A DNA stretch of 63,794 nucleotides from an uncultured Oscillospiraceae bacterium (GTDB lineage Bacteria > Bacillota_A > Clostridia > Oscillospirales > Oscillospiraceae), in contig CALXGC010000010.1 of NCBI GenBank assembly GCA_944387755.1, forward strand, positions 1 to 63,794, in the 5' to 3' direction. A program made the translations under genes and the position numbers. Each line of letters starts with the position of its first letter. The stretch's first letter is position 1. The notes under the pieces were generated by a model. The model was not told the origin of the DNA. It worked only from the letters and a program-made list of their open reading frames with translations, and searched no databases. Positions 33,173 through 41,837 of this stretch are shown here, piece after piece.

Positions 33173-33418
33173 TCAGGCGTTCAGAGACGCGGCCCGCTGG
33201 TTCAGCCAGCCGGCCAGCCTCTCCAGGCCCTCTTCGGTGAGCGGGAAGGCGGTCTCCTCCAAAATTTCGCTCAGTTCCCTGGTCAGCGGGCCCCGCCAGA
33301 GCTGGACCTGGAGGGCGTCCTCCTGGGGCTGGATGAAGAAGCGGGCCTGGCCCAGGCTTCCATACCAGGAATTTTTGTTCTCCCAAAAGGACATGGTGGG
33401 GATAAAAATGGATTCCAT
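33173..33418 (-). CDS. Small conserved-looking protein of unknown function
   Basis: An 81-residue soluble protein, rich in W, Q and E, with no signal peptide and no known motif. It begins MESIFIPTMSFWENKN and ends with a predicted helix (EEGLERLAGWLNQRAASL). AAAGGAG lies upstream of the ATG. It is the last gene of a minus-strand group after glpK and a 147-residue gene (24-base gap), closed by a terminator. Codon use is like its neighbours. The function is unknown. Confidence 0.65.
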   Translation of the reverse strand: MESIFIPTMSFWENKNSWYGSLGQARFFIQPQEDALQVQLWRGPLTRELSEILEETAFPLTEEGLERLAGWLNQRAASLNA

Positions 33419-33442
33419 GCAGCAAGGCTCCTTTTTGAACGC

Positions 33443-33886
33443 TCAGCGCCGGCCGTTCCGGCGGCGCCTGCAGGGGATGGGGTCGGGGTTGGCCCGGTAA
33501 AACAGCGCGATGGCGGCGCACACCTGGTCGTAGAGGTCGTCGTTGGTATAAGCCAGCTCGCCGTTGTAGTCCTCCTCCAGGGCCCGGTCCGAGATTTCGC
33601 CGTGGTAGTACCGGTAGGCCACCTCTCCGCTGGAGCGCAGGCGCACCAGGGCGGAATGGACGCGCGCCCGCTGTTCCGGCGTCAGGCAGTCCGCCTGGCA
33701 CAGGTGATCCCGCAGGAAATCGCAGCAGGCGAGAAAGCTGTCGTCCCAGTTTTGGTTGCGGTTGTTTTGCGCCTCAAAGCGCAGCTTCTCGATCTGCCGC
33801 AGAAGCTCCCCCTGCAGCACCTTGGAGGTTCCCATTTTGGGGACCCAGCGCTGCCAGATCTCTTTGCAGATGTGAAAGTACTCCAT
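33443..33886 (-). CDS. Protein of unknown function downstream of glpK
   Basis: A 147-residue, probably all-helical soluble protein (WQRWVPKMGTSKVLQGELLRQIEKLRFEAQNN...), with a strongly basic end CRRRRNGRR. It begins 12 bases after the glpK stop, so the two are probably co-transcribed. Helical, aromatic and Asn/Asp-rich segments (NWDDSFLACCDFLRDHL, YTNDDLYDQVCAAIALFY) suggest a compact bundle. I do not recognise a family and see no catalytic motif. The link with glycerol metabolism is positional only. Confidence 0.65.
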   Translation of the reverse strand: MEYFHICKEIWQRWVPKMGTSKVLQGELLRQIEKLRFEAQNNRNQNWDDSFLACCDFLRDHLCQADCLTPEQRARVHSALVRLRSSGEVAYRYYHGEISDRALEEDYNGELAYTNDDLYDQVCAAIALFYRANPDPIPCRRRRNGRR

Positions 33887-33898
33887 TTGTTCAGCCCC

Positions 33899-35395
33899 TT
33901 ACTCCTCCGGCTCGGCCCAGTGGAGGGAGCGGCCCACCGCCTTGTGCCACCCATTCAGCAGGCGGCTGCGGGTTCCGGCGTCCATGTCGGGCTGATAGAG
34001 CCGGTCAAGCTGCCGCAGCGTCCGGAGCTCCTCCCGGCCGCTCCAGAAGCCCACGGCCAGTCCGGCCAGGCAGGCGGCCCCCAGGGCGGTGCTCTCCCGG
34101 ATTTTGGGCCGGCACACCGGTTTATCCAGAATATCGGCCTGGAACTGCATCAGGAAGCTGTCGCGGCTGGCCCCGCCGTCTACGTTGAGCTGTTTGAGGG
34201 TGATGCCGGTGTCCTTTTCCATGGCGTCTGCCAGGTCCCAGCTCTGATAGGCGATGGACTCCTGCGCGGCGCGGATGATGTGGTCCCGGCTGGTGCCGCG
34301 GGTAATGCCCACCAGAGCGCCCCGGGCGTACATGTCCCAGTAGGGGGCCCCCAGGCCGGTGAAGGCGGGTACCAGATAGACGCCCCCGGTGTCCGGGACC
34401 TTGGAGGCGTAATACTCTGCGTCTCTGGACTCCCCGATGAAGCGCAGGCCGTCCCGGATCCACTGGATCACCGCGCCTCCCACGAAGGCGGAGCCCTCCA
34501 GGGCGTACTGTACCTGGCCGTTCAGCCCCACGGCGATGGTGGACAGCAGGCCGTTTTGGCTCCGGCAGAGCTGGTTTCCGGTGTTCATCAGCAGGAAACA
34601 GCCGGTGCCATAGGTGTTTTTCGCTTCGCCGGGGAAGAAGCAGGCCTGGCCGAAGAGGGCGGCCTGCTGGTCTCCGGCCATGCCGGCGATGGGGATCTCC
34701 ACCCCCTGGAGGACGGCGGAGCCGTAGACCTGGCTGGAGTCCTGTACCTGGGGCAGCATGTTCATGGGGATGTCCAGCCGGCTGCAGATATACTCGTCCC
34801 AGCACATGCGCTGGATGTCAAAGAGCATGGTGCGGCTGGCGTTGGTGCAGTCGGTGATATGGACCGCCCCGCCGGTGAGCTTCCACACCAGCCAGGAGTC
34901 CACCGTTCCAAAGAGCAGTTCCCCGGCCTGGGCGCGCTCCCGCGCCCCCGGCACATGGTCCAGAATCCACTTAAGCTTTGTGGCGGAAAAATAGGCGTCA
35001 ATAAGCAGGCCGGTGTGTTCCCGGACATAGCTGGAGAACTCCAGGTCGGTCTTCAGGGTCTCGCAGAGCTTGGCCGTGCGGCGGCACTGCCAGACGATGG
35101 CGTTGCAGATGGGACGGCCGGTTTTTTTGTCCCAGACGATGGTGGTCTCCCGCTGGTTGGTGATGCCGATGGCGGCGATTTCCTGGGGGGAGATGCTGGT
35201 CTGGGCCAGGACCTCGGTGAGCACGGAGTACTGGGTGGACCAGATCTCCATGGGGTCCTGCTCTACCCAGCCGGGTTTGGGACAGGTCTGGGTGAGTTCT
35301 CTCTGGGCGGAGCCAAGAATCGTCTGGTTTTCATCAAAGAGGATACACCGGCTGCTGGTGGTTCCCTGATCCAGGGCGGCAATACAGCGCTTCAT
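33899..35395 (-). CDS. glpK: Glycerol kinase
   Basis: A 498-residue FGGY-family kinase that phosphorylates glycerol to glycerol-3-phosphate. The N-terminal phosphate loop is [10 protein letters not shown]. Substrate-binding parts are [15 protein letters not shown] (with the Arg-Glu pair) and the FGGY-type block [20 protein letters not shown]. It also has [12 protein letters not shown]. The length is the family norm. ATG at 35395 is chosen since GCAGGTG lies six bases upstream and the protein then starts directly with [11 protein letters not shown]. No glpF or glpD gene is adjacent. It starts a three-gene minus-strand unit. Confidence 0.95.
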   Translation of the reverse strand: MKRCIAALDQGTTSSRCILFDENQTILGSAQRELTQTCPKPGWVEQDPMEIWSTQYSVLTEVLAQTSISPQEIAAIGITNQRETTIVWDKKTGRPICNAIVWQCRRTAKLCETLKTDLEFSSYVREHTGLLIDAYFSATKLKWILDHVPGARERAQAGELLFGTVDSWLVWKLTGGAVHITDCTNASRTMLFDIQRMCWDEYICSRLDIPMNMLPQVQDSSQVYGSAVLQGVEIPIAGMAGDQQAALFGQACFFPGEAKNTYGTGCFLLMNTGNQLCRSQNGLLSTIAVGLNGQVQYALEGSAFVGGAVIQWIRDGLRFIGESRDAEYYASKVPDTGGVYLVPAFTGLGAPYWDMYARGALVGITRGTSRDHIIRAAQESIAYQSWDLADAMEKDTGITLKQLNVDGGASRDSFLMQFQADILDKPVCRPKIRESTALGAACLAGLAVGFWSGREELRTLRQLDRLYQPDMDAGTRSRLLNGWHKAVGRSLHWAEPEE

Positions 35396-35562
35396 CAACG
35401 GCACCTGCTTTCCAATTAAAAATTTTATTCTAAAAAAACTCTACCACAACCTGTCCCAACAGGCAAGAGGCGGGGACCATTTTTTGCCCCGGCGCATAGG
35501 CTGGTATGTGGCAAGGCCACATCAGACCTTAAGCGATGCGAGGAGAAGGAGCGTATCCTGCT

Positions 35563-36788
35563 ATGAATCATTACCTTCCATCCGACTGCGGGCGCAGGCC
35601 GGGGGGAGAGGTGGTCGCCTATCTGACCACGCCGCGTCCCGCGGACTGCTGCTGCCCGCCTCCCTGTCCGCCGCCCTGGCCCTGTCCGCCGGCAGGCGGT
35701 CCCACCGGGCCCACCGGCCCCCAGGGCCCCACCGGTCCAACCGGTCCCCAGGGTATCCCAGGTCCCCAGGGATTTGCCGGTCTTCCGGGTCCCACCGGTC
35801 CTACCGGCCCTCAGGGTATTCCAGGCCCAGACGGTCCCCAGGGCCCCACCGGGCCTCAGGGAATTCCCGGTCCTGACGGCCTCCCCGGCCCCACCGGTCC
35901 CACGGGAGCCACCGGAGCGACGGGAGCGCAGGGACCCGCCGGACCCACCGGCCCCACAGGCCCCGCCGGAGCGGCGGGGGCGCAGGGTCCCGCCGGACCC
36001 ACCGGCCCCACGGGAGCCACCGGAGCGACGGGGCGCAGGGACCCGCCGGCCCCACCGGTCCCACAGGCCCCGCCGGAGCGGCGGGGGCACAGGGTCCCGC
36101 CGGCCCCACCGGCCCCACGGGAGCCACCGGGGCGGCGGGGGCGCAGGGTCCCGCCGGACCCACTGGTCCCACGGGAGCCACCGGGGCGACTGGGGCGCAG
36201 GGTCCTGCCGGACCCACCGGCCCCACAGGCCCCGCCGGGGCGGCGGGAGCGCAGGGTCCCGCCGGCCCCACCGGTCCCACGGGAGCCACCGGGGCAACTG
36301 GGGCGCAGGGACCCGCCGGTCCCACTGGCCCCACAGGTCCGACGGGGCCGTCCGCCAGTCCCACAGACCTGGTGTCTGCGTACTCCACGCCATCTCAGGC
36401 CGGGGCCTCCGGAGCGCCCATGCTCTTCGACCAGAACGCCCTGAGCTATGGGACCGCGGTGTCCCACACGGCGGGCAGCGGAGATTTTACCATCAATCAG
36501 CCCGGACTCTACCAGGTGGATTACCACGGGGTTTTGTCCGCCGCGCCCACCAACACGTTCCCGGTGACAATTGTCACTTCTCTGGAGCAGGATGGAAACA
36601 TTGTGCCCGGCGCATCTGTGCCCCACGCGTTCCAGAGCGCCGCGGAGACGATTCCCCAGTCGTTCTCCGTGCTGCTCCCCGTCTCCACAGTCCCCGCTAC
36701 CCTTCAGGTGACGGCGGAGGGAGGCGGCTACCTGGCCAACTCCATGACGCTGAACGTCACCCGTCTGGGCAGCGTGCCCACTGCGTAA
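35563..36788 (+). pseudogene. Collagen-like (Gly-X-Y) surface protein gene with a one-base frameshift
   Basis: The frame starts at ATG 35563 ([16 protein letters not shown], then a Cys/Pro-rich [15 protein letters not shown]). It runs into [14 protein letters not shown] collagen repeats, then shifts at a G4 run (36030-36033) where equivalent repeat units have G5. Restoring one G joins it to the downstream frame ending at 36788, giving 408 residues. That downstream part has more Gly-X-Y repeats and a 140-residue C-terminal domain ([20 protein letters not shown]..., [10 protein letters not shown]) of the C1q/TNF-like trimer type of BclA exosporium proteins. As written, translation would end in a basic nonsense tail at 36444. 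It could be a phase-variable run or a sequencing error. Confidence 0.8.
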
Positions 36789-36843
36789 ATCTCAGCCGGG
36801 GCGGGGGTTTTGCCCCCGCCCCGCCGGACAGGAGGCGCCGGAG

Positions 36844-37932
36844 TTGAAAATCGTGGTGTATGCCATTGCAAAAAATGAGGCGGCCTTTGCGGAGCGCTGG
36901 GCGGATTCCATGTCAGAGGCGGACCAGATTGTGGCGCTGGACACCGGCTCAGAGGACGATACTGTGGAGCGCCTGCGGGGAAAGGGCGTGGCGGTGACAG
37001 CGGAGCGGGTGGAGCCCTGGCGGTTTGACGCCGCACGGAACCGCTCTCTGGAGCTGGTCCCGGAGGACGCGGACGTCTGCGTGTGTACAGACCTGGACGA
37101 GGTGTTCCGGCCTGGATGGCGGGCCGCCCTGGAGCGCGCCTGGCTTCCCGGCACGTGTCAGGCGCGGTACCGCTACACCTGGAGTTTTCAGGCGGACGGC
37201 TCTGAGGGCGTGGTGTTCTGGCAGGAGAAAATACACGCCCGCCGGGGATTCCGGTGGACGCACCCGGTCCATGAGGTGCTCCAGTGGACCGGCGGGGGAG
37301 CCCCAGCTGTGGCGACAGCGGAGGGCGTCCAGCTTGACCACCATCCCGACCCGCGCAAGTCCAGAGGCCAGTACCTGGCTCTGCTGGAGCTGTCCGTCCG
37401 GGAGGACCCGGAGGACGACCGGAATCTGCACTATCTGGGGCGGGAGTATTTATACCGCCGCCGGTGGGACGACTGTATCCGCACCCTGACCAGGCACCTG
37501 GCCCTGCCGGGGGCGTGGAGGGACGAGCGGGCGGCCTCCATGCGGTACATGGCAAAGGCCTTCGCCTGCAAGGGGGAGCGGGGGCAGGCCCTGGCCTGGG
37601 GCCTGCGGGCGGCGGCGGAGGCGCCCTATCTCCGGGAGCCGTGGGTGGACCTGGCCGGCTTGCTCTATGAGGAACAGGCCTGGGACGGCGTCCTCTACTG
37701 CACCGGCGAGGCGCTGAAGCTCCAGGAGCGGCCGCGCACCTATATCTGTGAGGCGGAGGCCTGGGGCGCCCTGCCCCACGACCTGCGCTGTCAGGCCTTT
37801 TACCACACCGGCCGGCTTGCGCTGGCTTTGGAGGAGGCGCGGCGCGCCCTGGCCTGTTCCCCCGGCGACCCGCGGCTGGCCGGAAACGTCCAGCTGCTGG
37901 AGCAGATGGAAAAAGCAGGCGGTTTTCTGTGA
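36844..37932 (+). CDS. Family 2 glycosyltransferase with TPR-like C-terminal region
   Basis: A 362-residue cytoplasmic protein. Residues 1-190 are a GT2 domain: the nucleotide-sugar start IVVYAIAKNEAAFAERW, VALDTGSEDDTVE, and the metal-binding D-x-D in VCTDLDEVFRPGW. The C-terminal half consists of helical pairs (HYLGREYLYRRRWDDCI, ALAWGLRAAAEAPYLREPW, ALEEARRALACSPGD) like TPR repeats. The TTG start is chosen for GGAGG eight bases upstream. It lies 55 bases after the collagen-like gene on the same strand. In Clostridioides difficile the SgtA glycosyltransferase gene sits beside bclA3, so this enzyme probably glycosylates the collagen-like protein. Confidence 0.85.
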   Translation: MKIVVYAIAKNEAAFAERWADSMSEADQIVALDTGSEDDTVERLRGKGVAVTAERVEPWRFDAARNRSLELVPEDADVCVCTDLDEVFRPGWRAALERAWLPGTCQARYRYTWSFQADGSEGVVFWQEKIHARRGFRWTHPVHEVLQWTGGGAPAVATAEGVQLDHHPDPRKSRGQYLALLELSVREDPEDDRNLHYLGREYLYRRRWDDCIRTLTRHLALPGAWRDERAASMRYMAKAFACKGERGQALAWGLRAAAEAPYLREPWVDLAGLLYEEQAWDGVLYCTGEALKLQERPRTYICEAEAWGALPHDLRCQAFYHTGRLALALEEARRALACSPGDPRLAGNVQLLEQMEKAGGFL

Positions 37933-37945
37933 AAACCGCCTGCGA
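37914..37945 (+). terminator. Hairpin terminator overlapping the glycosyltransferase stop
   Basis: GCAGGCGGTTTTC pairs with GAAAACCGCCTGC; the stop codon lies in the loop region and GATTT follows. The T-run is short. Confidence 0.65.
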
Positions 37946-37964
37946 TTTACATGATCTGCGCCGG

Positions 37965-39125
37965 TTAATCCGGGTAGGAATAGCCGATGTTCTTTTCCAG
38001 CAGCGCGGAGGTACGGCCGCCGAAGCGCTCCTCGCCGATTTTTTGAAAGCCGTATTTGGCGCAGAAGCGCTGGACAGGCTCGTTGACAGGGGAGCAGTAC
38101 AGGCGCAGGGCCGTCCGCCCCAGGGGGCGGTAGAAGGAGACGGCCTGTCCCAGAAGCTGGACGCCCAGTCCGCGCCGCCGGAGGGCGGGGGAGAGGTAGA
38201 CCAGCGACAGAAATCCGGCCTTCTCCGCCGCAAACTTGTCCGGAGAGAGCTGGAGCAGCCCCACCGGCTGTTTCTGCTGCATCACCACGGCGGCAGCCCA
38301 GGGGGACTGGGAGATAAGCTGGAGGGCTCCGTCCCAGAATGCGGGACCGTCAAAGGGCACGTCCGCCCCGTAGAGGGAGATCCAGGCGTCCCGCCGGGCG
38401 GAGAGGTAGAATTCACGGTCCGTCTCCGGGTCCAGGGGCCGGTACCACAGATTGACGTCCTCCCGCTTTTGTCCGCCCTTGCGCCACCAGGACTGGCGGG
38501 CCAGGGTGGAGACGGACTCGTCCAGATGGGAGTTGTCCCCCTCAAACACCACATGGAAGGAGTTCCCGTCCCAGGCCAGGCAGGTGACGGCGGTGTTGTC
38601 CGCGTGGGGAAGACTGTGCCAGCTCTCCGGCTTTACCCCCCGCGCATTGGCCAGAAACTGACGGATGGCTGTGCCGTGGCTGAACAGGGCCACCGTCTGG
38701 TCCGGGTGCTTCTGGGCGATGGCCCGGATGGCGCGCTCCATGCGGTCCCCCACCTGTGCCAGGCTCTCCCCGTTGGGGGCCCGCCAGGCGGGGTCGCTGC
38801 GGTTGAACAGAGAGAGCTGCTCTCCGTCGGTCTCCCGGATCTCGCCCCAGGGGTGGTCCTCCCAGTCCCCCATGTGGACCTCCCGCAGGCCGGGGTCCGT
38901 GCGGAGCTCCAGCCCCTTGGGGACGCAGATGGCTCTGGCGGTGGTCTGGGTGCGGAACAGGTCGCTGGCGTACACCGCGTCCACGGCCACGCCGGCGAAG
39001 CGGCCCTCCAGGGCCTTAATCTGGCGGTAGCCGTTGCCGGTGATGAGAGAGTCGTACCACCCATGAATACGGCGGTATAAATTTCCCTCCGCCTCAGCGT
39101 GGCGGATGAGATAAAGTGTGGTCAT
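37965..39125 (-). CDS. Histidine phosphatase / GNAT acetyltransferase fusion
   Basis: A 386-residue two-domain protein. Residues 1-200 are a histidine phosphatase (phosphoglycerate mutase-like) domain: the catalytic LIRHAEAEGN, the acid in LREVHMGDWE and the second histidine in ALFSHGTAIRQ. Residues 220-386 are a GNAT acetyltransferase: LSLVYLSPALRRRGLGVQLL holds the acetyl-CoA loop, followed by LYCSPVNEPVQRFCAKYGF. Such fusions occur in Firmicutes, but the substrates are not known. AAAGGA lies upstream of the ATG. The start lies inside the end of a small membrane protein gene, so translation may be coupled. Confidence 0.88.
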   Translation of the reverse strand: MTTLYLIRHAEAEGNLYRRIHGWYDSLITGNGYRQIKALEGRFAGVAVDAVYASDLFRTQTTARAICVPKGLELRTDPGLREVHMGDWEDHPWGEIRETDGEQLSLFNRSDPAWRAPNGESLAQVGDRMERAIRAIAQKHPDQTVALFSHGTAIRQFLANARGVKPESWHSLPHADNTAVTCLAWDGNSFHVVFEGDNSHLDESVSTLARQSWWRKGGQKREDVNLWYRPLDPETDREFYLSARRDAWISLYGADVPFDGPAFWDGALQLISQSPWAAAVVMQQKQPVGLLQLSPDKFAAEKAGFLSLVYLSPALRRRGLGVQLLGQAVSFYRPLGRTALRLYCSPVNEPVQRFCAKYGFQKIGEERFGGRTSALLEKNIGYSYPD

Positions 39126-39405
39126 AAGCGTTCCAGTCCTTTGTCGTTTTTAAGGCCGCAGCTCCGCCCTGCCGAAGGGGACCCATAAAAAGGGCGCCGG
39201 CGCCCAGGAGGATGGCCCTTCTGGTGCACAGCCTGCGCAATGCCAGCCCCGCCAGTACAAAGAGGGCGGCGGCCAGCAGCCAGAGGGCGGCCCTGGGTCC
39301 ACCCGCGCCCCCTCCGGGAAACACCGCTTCCGCCAGAAATATGTAGAGGACGGAGATACAAAACAGAAGGCCGGGCACGGCCCACCAGCGCCGGTACATA
39401 GTCAT
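39094..39405 (-). CDS. Small membrane protein upstream of the phosphatase-GNAT fusion
   Basis: A 103-residue protein with at least two membrane segments (about residues 7-30 and 40-58) and a basic loop (RRLCTRRA). The ATG is preceded by GAGGAG at eight bases. Its last 32 bases overlap the start of the next gene, a sign of coupling, but also a reason for caution since the C-terminus may be arbitrary. No family was recognised. The 39415-39540 gap beyond it contains a GC-rich hairpin (39467-39496) without T-run that may end the pyr operon transcript. Confidence 0.55.
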   Translation of the reverse strand: MTMYRRWWAVPGLLFCISVLYIFLAEAVFPGGGAGGPRAALWLLAAALFVLAGLALRRLCTRRAILLGAGALFMGPLRQGGAAALKTTKDWNAYDHTLSHPPR

Positions 39406-39540
39406 AATACGCACTCCTCCCTTTGACGGTGGAACTCCAGTTCTCTATGTCAGTGCAGGGGTACGGCCGGAGCGGAGGAGCTGCCCCTCCGCCCGGAACT
39501 GTCAAGTGCGGTGGTCCTTCGTCTCAAAGCCAAGTATGCG

Positions 39541-40464
39541 TTACCAGGGCTTCACCCCGCCGGTAAGCTCAGAGACCTTGGAGAGCCCCTTCCGGGCGGC
39601 GATCTGCTCCAGGCCGTCCCGGACGGTGAGGGGGGCGTAGGGATCGGCGAACAGGGCTGTGCCCACCGCCACGGCGGAGGCCCCCGCCAGCATCAGCTGG
39701 GCCGCGTCCTCCCCCTTGGACACCCCGCCCATGCCCAGGATGGGCATACCGGGAAGGGCGCAGGCCACCTCCCACACCATCCGCACCGCCACGGGCAGCA
39801 CGGCGGGGCCGGACAGGCCGCCGGTGTTCATCTTCAAAATGGGGCGGCCGGTGTTCACGTCGATGCGCATTCCCCGCAGGGTGTTGATGAGGGACAGGGC
39901 GTCCGCCCCCCCATCGGCCACAGCCCTTGCAATCTCAGTGATGTCGGTGACATTGGGGGAGAGCTTAACCATTACAGGGGTTTTCCCGGCGTGGGCCTTT
40001 GCCTCCCGTGTCACCTCGGCGGCCAGCTCCGGGCGGGTGCCGTAGGCCAGTCCCCCCGCCTTCACATTGGGGCAGGAGATGTTTACTTCAATCATGTCCA
40101 CGCCGGCCGCGTCCAGCTTTTCGCACATGACGCCGTACTCCTCCGGGGTGTTGCCGGAGATGTTGGCGATGACCTTGGTGTCAAACTGCCGCAGGAAGGG
40201 CAGTTCCTCTTCGATAAAGGCGTCCACGCCGGGGTTTTGCAGACCCACAGAGTTCAAAATTCCCATGGGCGTCTCCGCGATGCGGGGGGCGGGGTTGCCC
40301 TCCCGGCGGTGGAGGGTGAGGCCCTTGGCGCAGATGCCCCCCAGTTCACCCAGGTCATAGAACTGGCTGTACTCCCGGCCAAAGCCGAAGGTGCCGGAGG
40401 CCACCACCACAGGATTTTTCAGGGTGACGCCGGCCAGATTGATCTGCATATCTACCTTAGGCAT
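39541..40464 (-). CDS. pyrD: Dihydroorotate dehydrogenase, type 1B catalytic subunit
   Basis: A 307-residue FMN enzyme oxidising dihydroorotate to orotate in pyrimidine synthesis. The family signature parts are NPVVVASGTFGFGREYS, NSVGLQNPG and EVNISCPNVKAGG with the active-site cysteine. The FMN phosphate sites are MGGVSKGEDA and GASAVAVGTA. Type 1B is indicated by the cysteine base and by the electron-transfer subunit PyrK encoded just before it. The ATG is preceded by GGAGGTG and overlaps the pyrK stop by eight bases. It is the last gene of the pyr operon. Confidence 0.95.
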   Translation of the reverse strand: MPKVDMQINLAGVTLKNPVVVASGTFGFGREYSQFYDLGELGGICAKGLTLHRREGNPAPRIAETPMGILNSVGLQNPGVDAFIEEELPFLRQFDTKVIANISGNTPEEYGVMCEKLDAAGVDMIEVNISCPNVKAGGLAYGTRPELAAEVTREAKAHAGKTPVMVKLSPNVTDITEIARAVADGGADALSLINTLRGMRIDVNTGRPILKMNTGGLSGPAVLPVAVRMVWEVACALPGMPILGMGGVSKGEDAAQLMLAGASAVAVGTALFADPYAPLTVRDGLEQIAARKGLSKVSELTGGVKPW

Positions 40465-41233
40465 CCCAGTTCACCTCCCTGGCGTCAAATACCGGTCCGT
40501 CCTTGCACACGTGCTTCCGGGTCCCGTCCGCCATATCGCAGGCGCACACCAGGCAGGCCCCCACGCCGCAGCCCATGCGCTCCTCCATGGATACCTGGCA
40601 GGGGACGCCGGACTCCTCCGCCGCCTTTGCCACGTTCCGCAGCATGGGCTTGGGGCCGCAGGCCAGGACGGCGTCGTAATTTTTGTCCTCAGAGAGCTCC
40701 TGCCGGACCAGAGCGTCCACAAAGCCGTGAAAACCCAGGGAGCCGTCGTCGGTACACACCAGCACCTTAGCGCACGCATCCTCAAAGCGGTCCTTCAGAA
40801 TGATCTTGTCCGCCGACCGCCCTCCCAGGACGGCGGTGGAGCGGCCCTGGGCGTACTGGGCGCAGCCCACCATGGGGGGAATGCCGATGCCGCCTCCCAC
40901 CAGAAGATAGCGGCCCTCCGGCTTTATATCGAACCCGTTGCCCAGCAGGCCCATCACATCCAGGGTGTCCCCGGCCTCCCGGCCGGCCAGCCACTGGGTT
41001 CCATCCCCCCGGACCTCAAACACCACGGTCAGCAGGCCGCTGGGGTCGCCCTCTTGACAGGAGCACACCGAGATGGGCCGCCGGAGCAGCAGGGTGTCCC
41101 CGCACTTGATATGGACGAACTGGCCCGGTCCCCTGAAGGAGGCGCGGACCATGTCCCCCACCTCCAGCGTCATGGAAATCGCGTCTCCCAGCTGTTCCTT
41201 GGAGACGATTTTACACTTGCGTTCTACTTTCAT
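40457..41233 (-). CDS. pyrK: Dihydroorotate dehydrogenase electron transfer subunit
   Basis: A 258-residue FAD/[2Fe-2S] flavoprotein that passes electrons from PyrD to NAD+. The flavin motif RRPISVCSC and the NAD-binding LVGGGIGIPPMVG are present. The C-terminal cluster cysteines lie in ERMGCGVGACLVCACD and the final KHVCKDGPVFDA. It begins 10 bases after the inserted DUF559 gene; its ribosome site (GGTGACTGATAGG) is weak and lies just beyond the 48-bp repeat, so the insertion may have replaced the original site. Confidence 0.95.
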   Translation of the reverse strand: MKVERKCKIVSKEQLGDAISMTLEVGDMVRASFRGPGQFVHIKCGDTLLLRRPISVCSCQEGDPSGLLTVVFEVRGDGTQWLAGREAGDTLDVMGLLGNGFDIKPEGRYLLVGGGIGIPPMVGCAQYAQGRSTAVLGGRSADKIILKDRFEDACAKVLVCTDDGSLGFHGFVDALVRQELSEDKNYDAVLACGPKPMLRNVAKAAEESGVPCQVSMEERMGCGVGACLVCACDMADGTRKHVCKDGPVFDAREVNWDA

Positions 41234-41243
41234 AACCTATCAG

Positions 41244-41663
41244 TCACCGCTTTCTATTGGCCCCTTTTGAAAGGGGCTCCGCCCGAAGGGCGGTGGGGAT
41301 TGTGGCCTGCCGTTCCACCTCGGTGTGAATTTGCTCACAAACCCCGGAAAAATTTTCTCCGATCTCACGATTGGTAAAGCGCAGGACCTTCAATCCCAAA
41401 TTTTCTAAATACGCTGTGCGCACTCTATCCGCTTGACAGAGGCCGTCTGCTTCGTAATGCTGTCCACCATCTACTTCAACCACCAATTTGGCTTTTAGAC
41501 AAAAGAAATCCACGACATAATTTCCGATGACTCTCTGCCGGTTCCACTGAATCGGATACTGACGCAAAAAGTCGTACCATAAATGGCGTTCCTGCGGCGT
41601 CATGTCTTTTCGGAGCTTCACTGCATTTGGACGCAGTTTCTTATTTCGGGGAAGAAATTCCAA
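41244..41663 (-). CDS. DUF559 (Vsr-like, PD-(D/E)XK) endonuclease-domain protein
   Basis: A 139-residue protein of the DUF559 family, related to very-short-patch-repair endonucleases. The core is MTPQERHLWYDFLRQ, then IGNYVVDFFCLKAKLVVEVDGGQHYE (catalytic acid and E-x-D-x-G-x-x-H block) and VLRFTNREI. A TTG at 41663 is chosen as start: AGGAGGAG lies seven bases upstream and it falls at the usual family start. A longer frame exists but would read through the flanking repeat. The last 15 codons are encoded by the other copy of that repeat. It interrupts the pyr operon between pyrF and pyrK. The function of DUF559 proteins is not established. Confidence 0.8.
   Translation of the reverse strand: MEFLPRNKKLRPNAVKLRKDMTPQERHLWYDFLRQYPIQWNRQRVIGNYVVDFFCLKAKLVVEVDGGQHYEADGLCQADRVRTAYLENLGLKVLRFTNREIGENFSGVCEQIHTEVERQATIPTALRAEPLSKGANRKR
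41258..41305. repeat. 48-bp direct repeat, copy at the DUF559 3' end
   Basis: Identical by eye to 41777-41824. It contains two small dyads, CCCCTTTTGAAAGGGG and CCGCCCGAAGGGCGG, then TGGGGATTGTGG. It codes for the C-terminal TIPTALRAEPLSKGA of the DUF559 frame. Confidence 0.9.
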
Positions 41664-41776
41664 CGAGGATCTCCTCCTGTCTATACGGTTTGGCGAACTG
41701 AGAGGACAATCCCCAGTCTCGCTTCGCTCGACAGCCCCTTTCAAAAGGGGCCATTTTTCAGGCTTGCTCCGCTTTA

Positions 41777-41824
41777 TGGCCCCTTTTGAAAGGGGCTCCG
41801 CCCGAAGGGCGGTGGGGATTGTGG
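41777..41824. repeat. 48-bp direct repeat, copy upstream of DUF559
   Basis: The second copy of the repeat at 41258-41305 in the same orientation, 13 bases from the pyrF stop. A partial inverted unit (CCCCTTTCAAAAGGGGCC, about 41734-41751) lies between it and the DUF559 start. Together the copies bound a 472-base cassette. Confidence 0.9.
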
Positions 41825-41837
41825 TTCCCAAAGAGTC

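Noticed and set aside
35774..36847. Arg/Pro/His-rich frames in the collagen-like region on both strands
   Set aside because: Repeats of Gly-X-Y codons read open in all frames; only the Gly-X-Y frame joins a sensible start and C-terminal domain.
39467..39496. Rho-independent terminator of the pyr operon
   Set aside because: A GC-rich hairpin exists but there is no T-run on the minus strand; it is mentioned only as a possible 3' structure.
41664..41831. Longer DUF559 product starting inside the upstream 48-bp repeat
   Set aside because: The extra residues are translated repeat sequence, and the TTG at 41663 has an ideal AGGAGGAG site.
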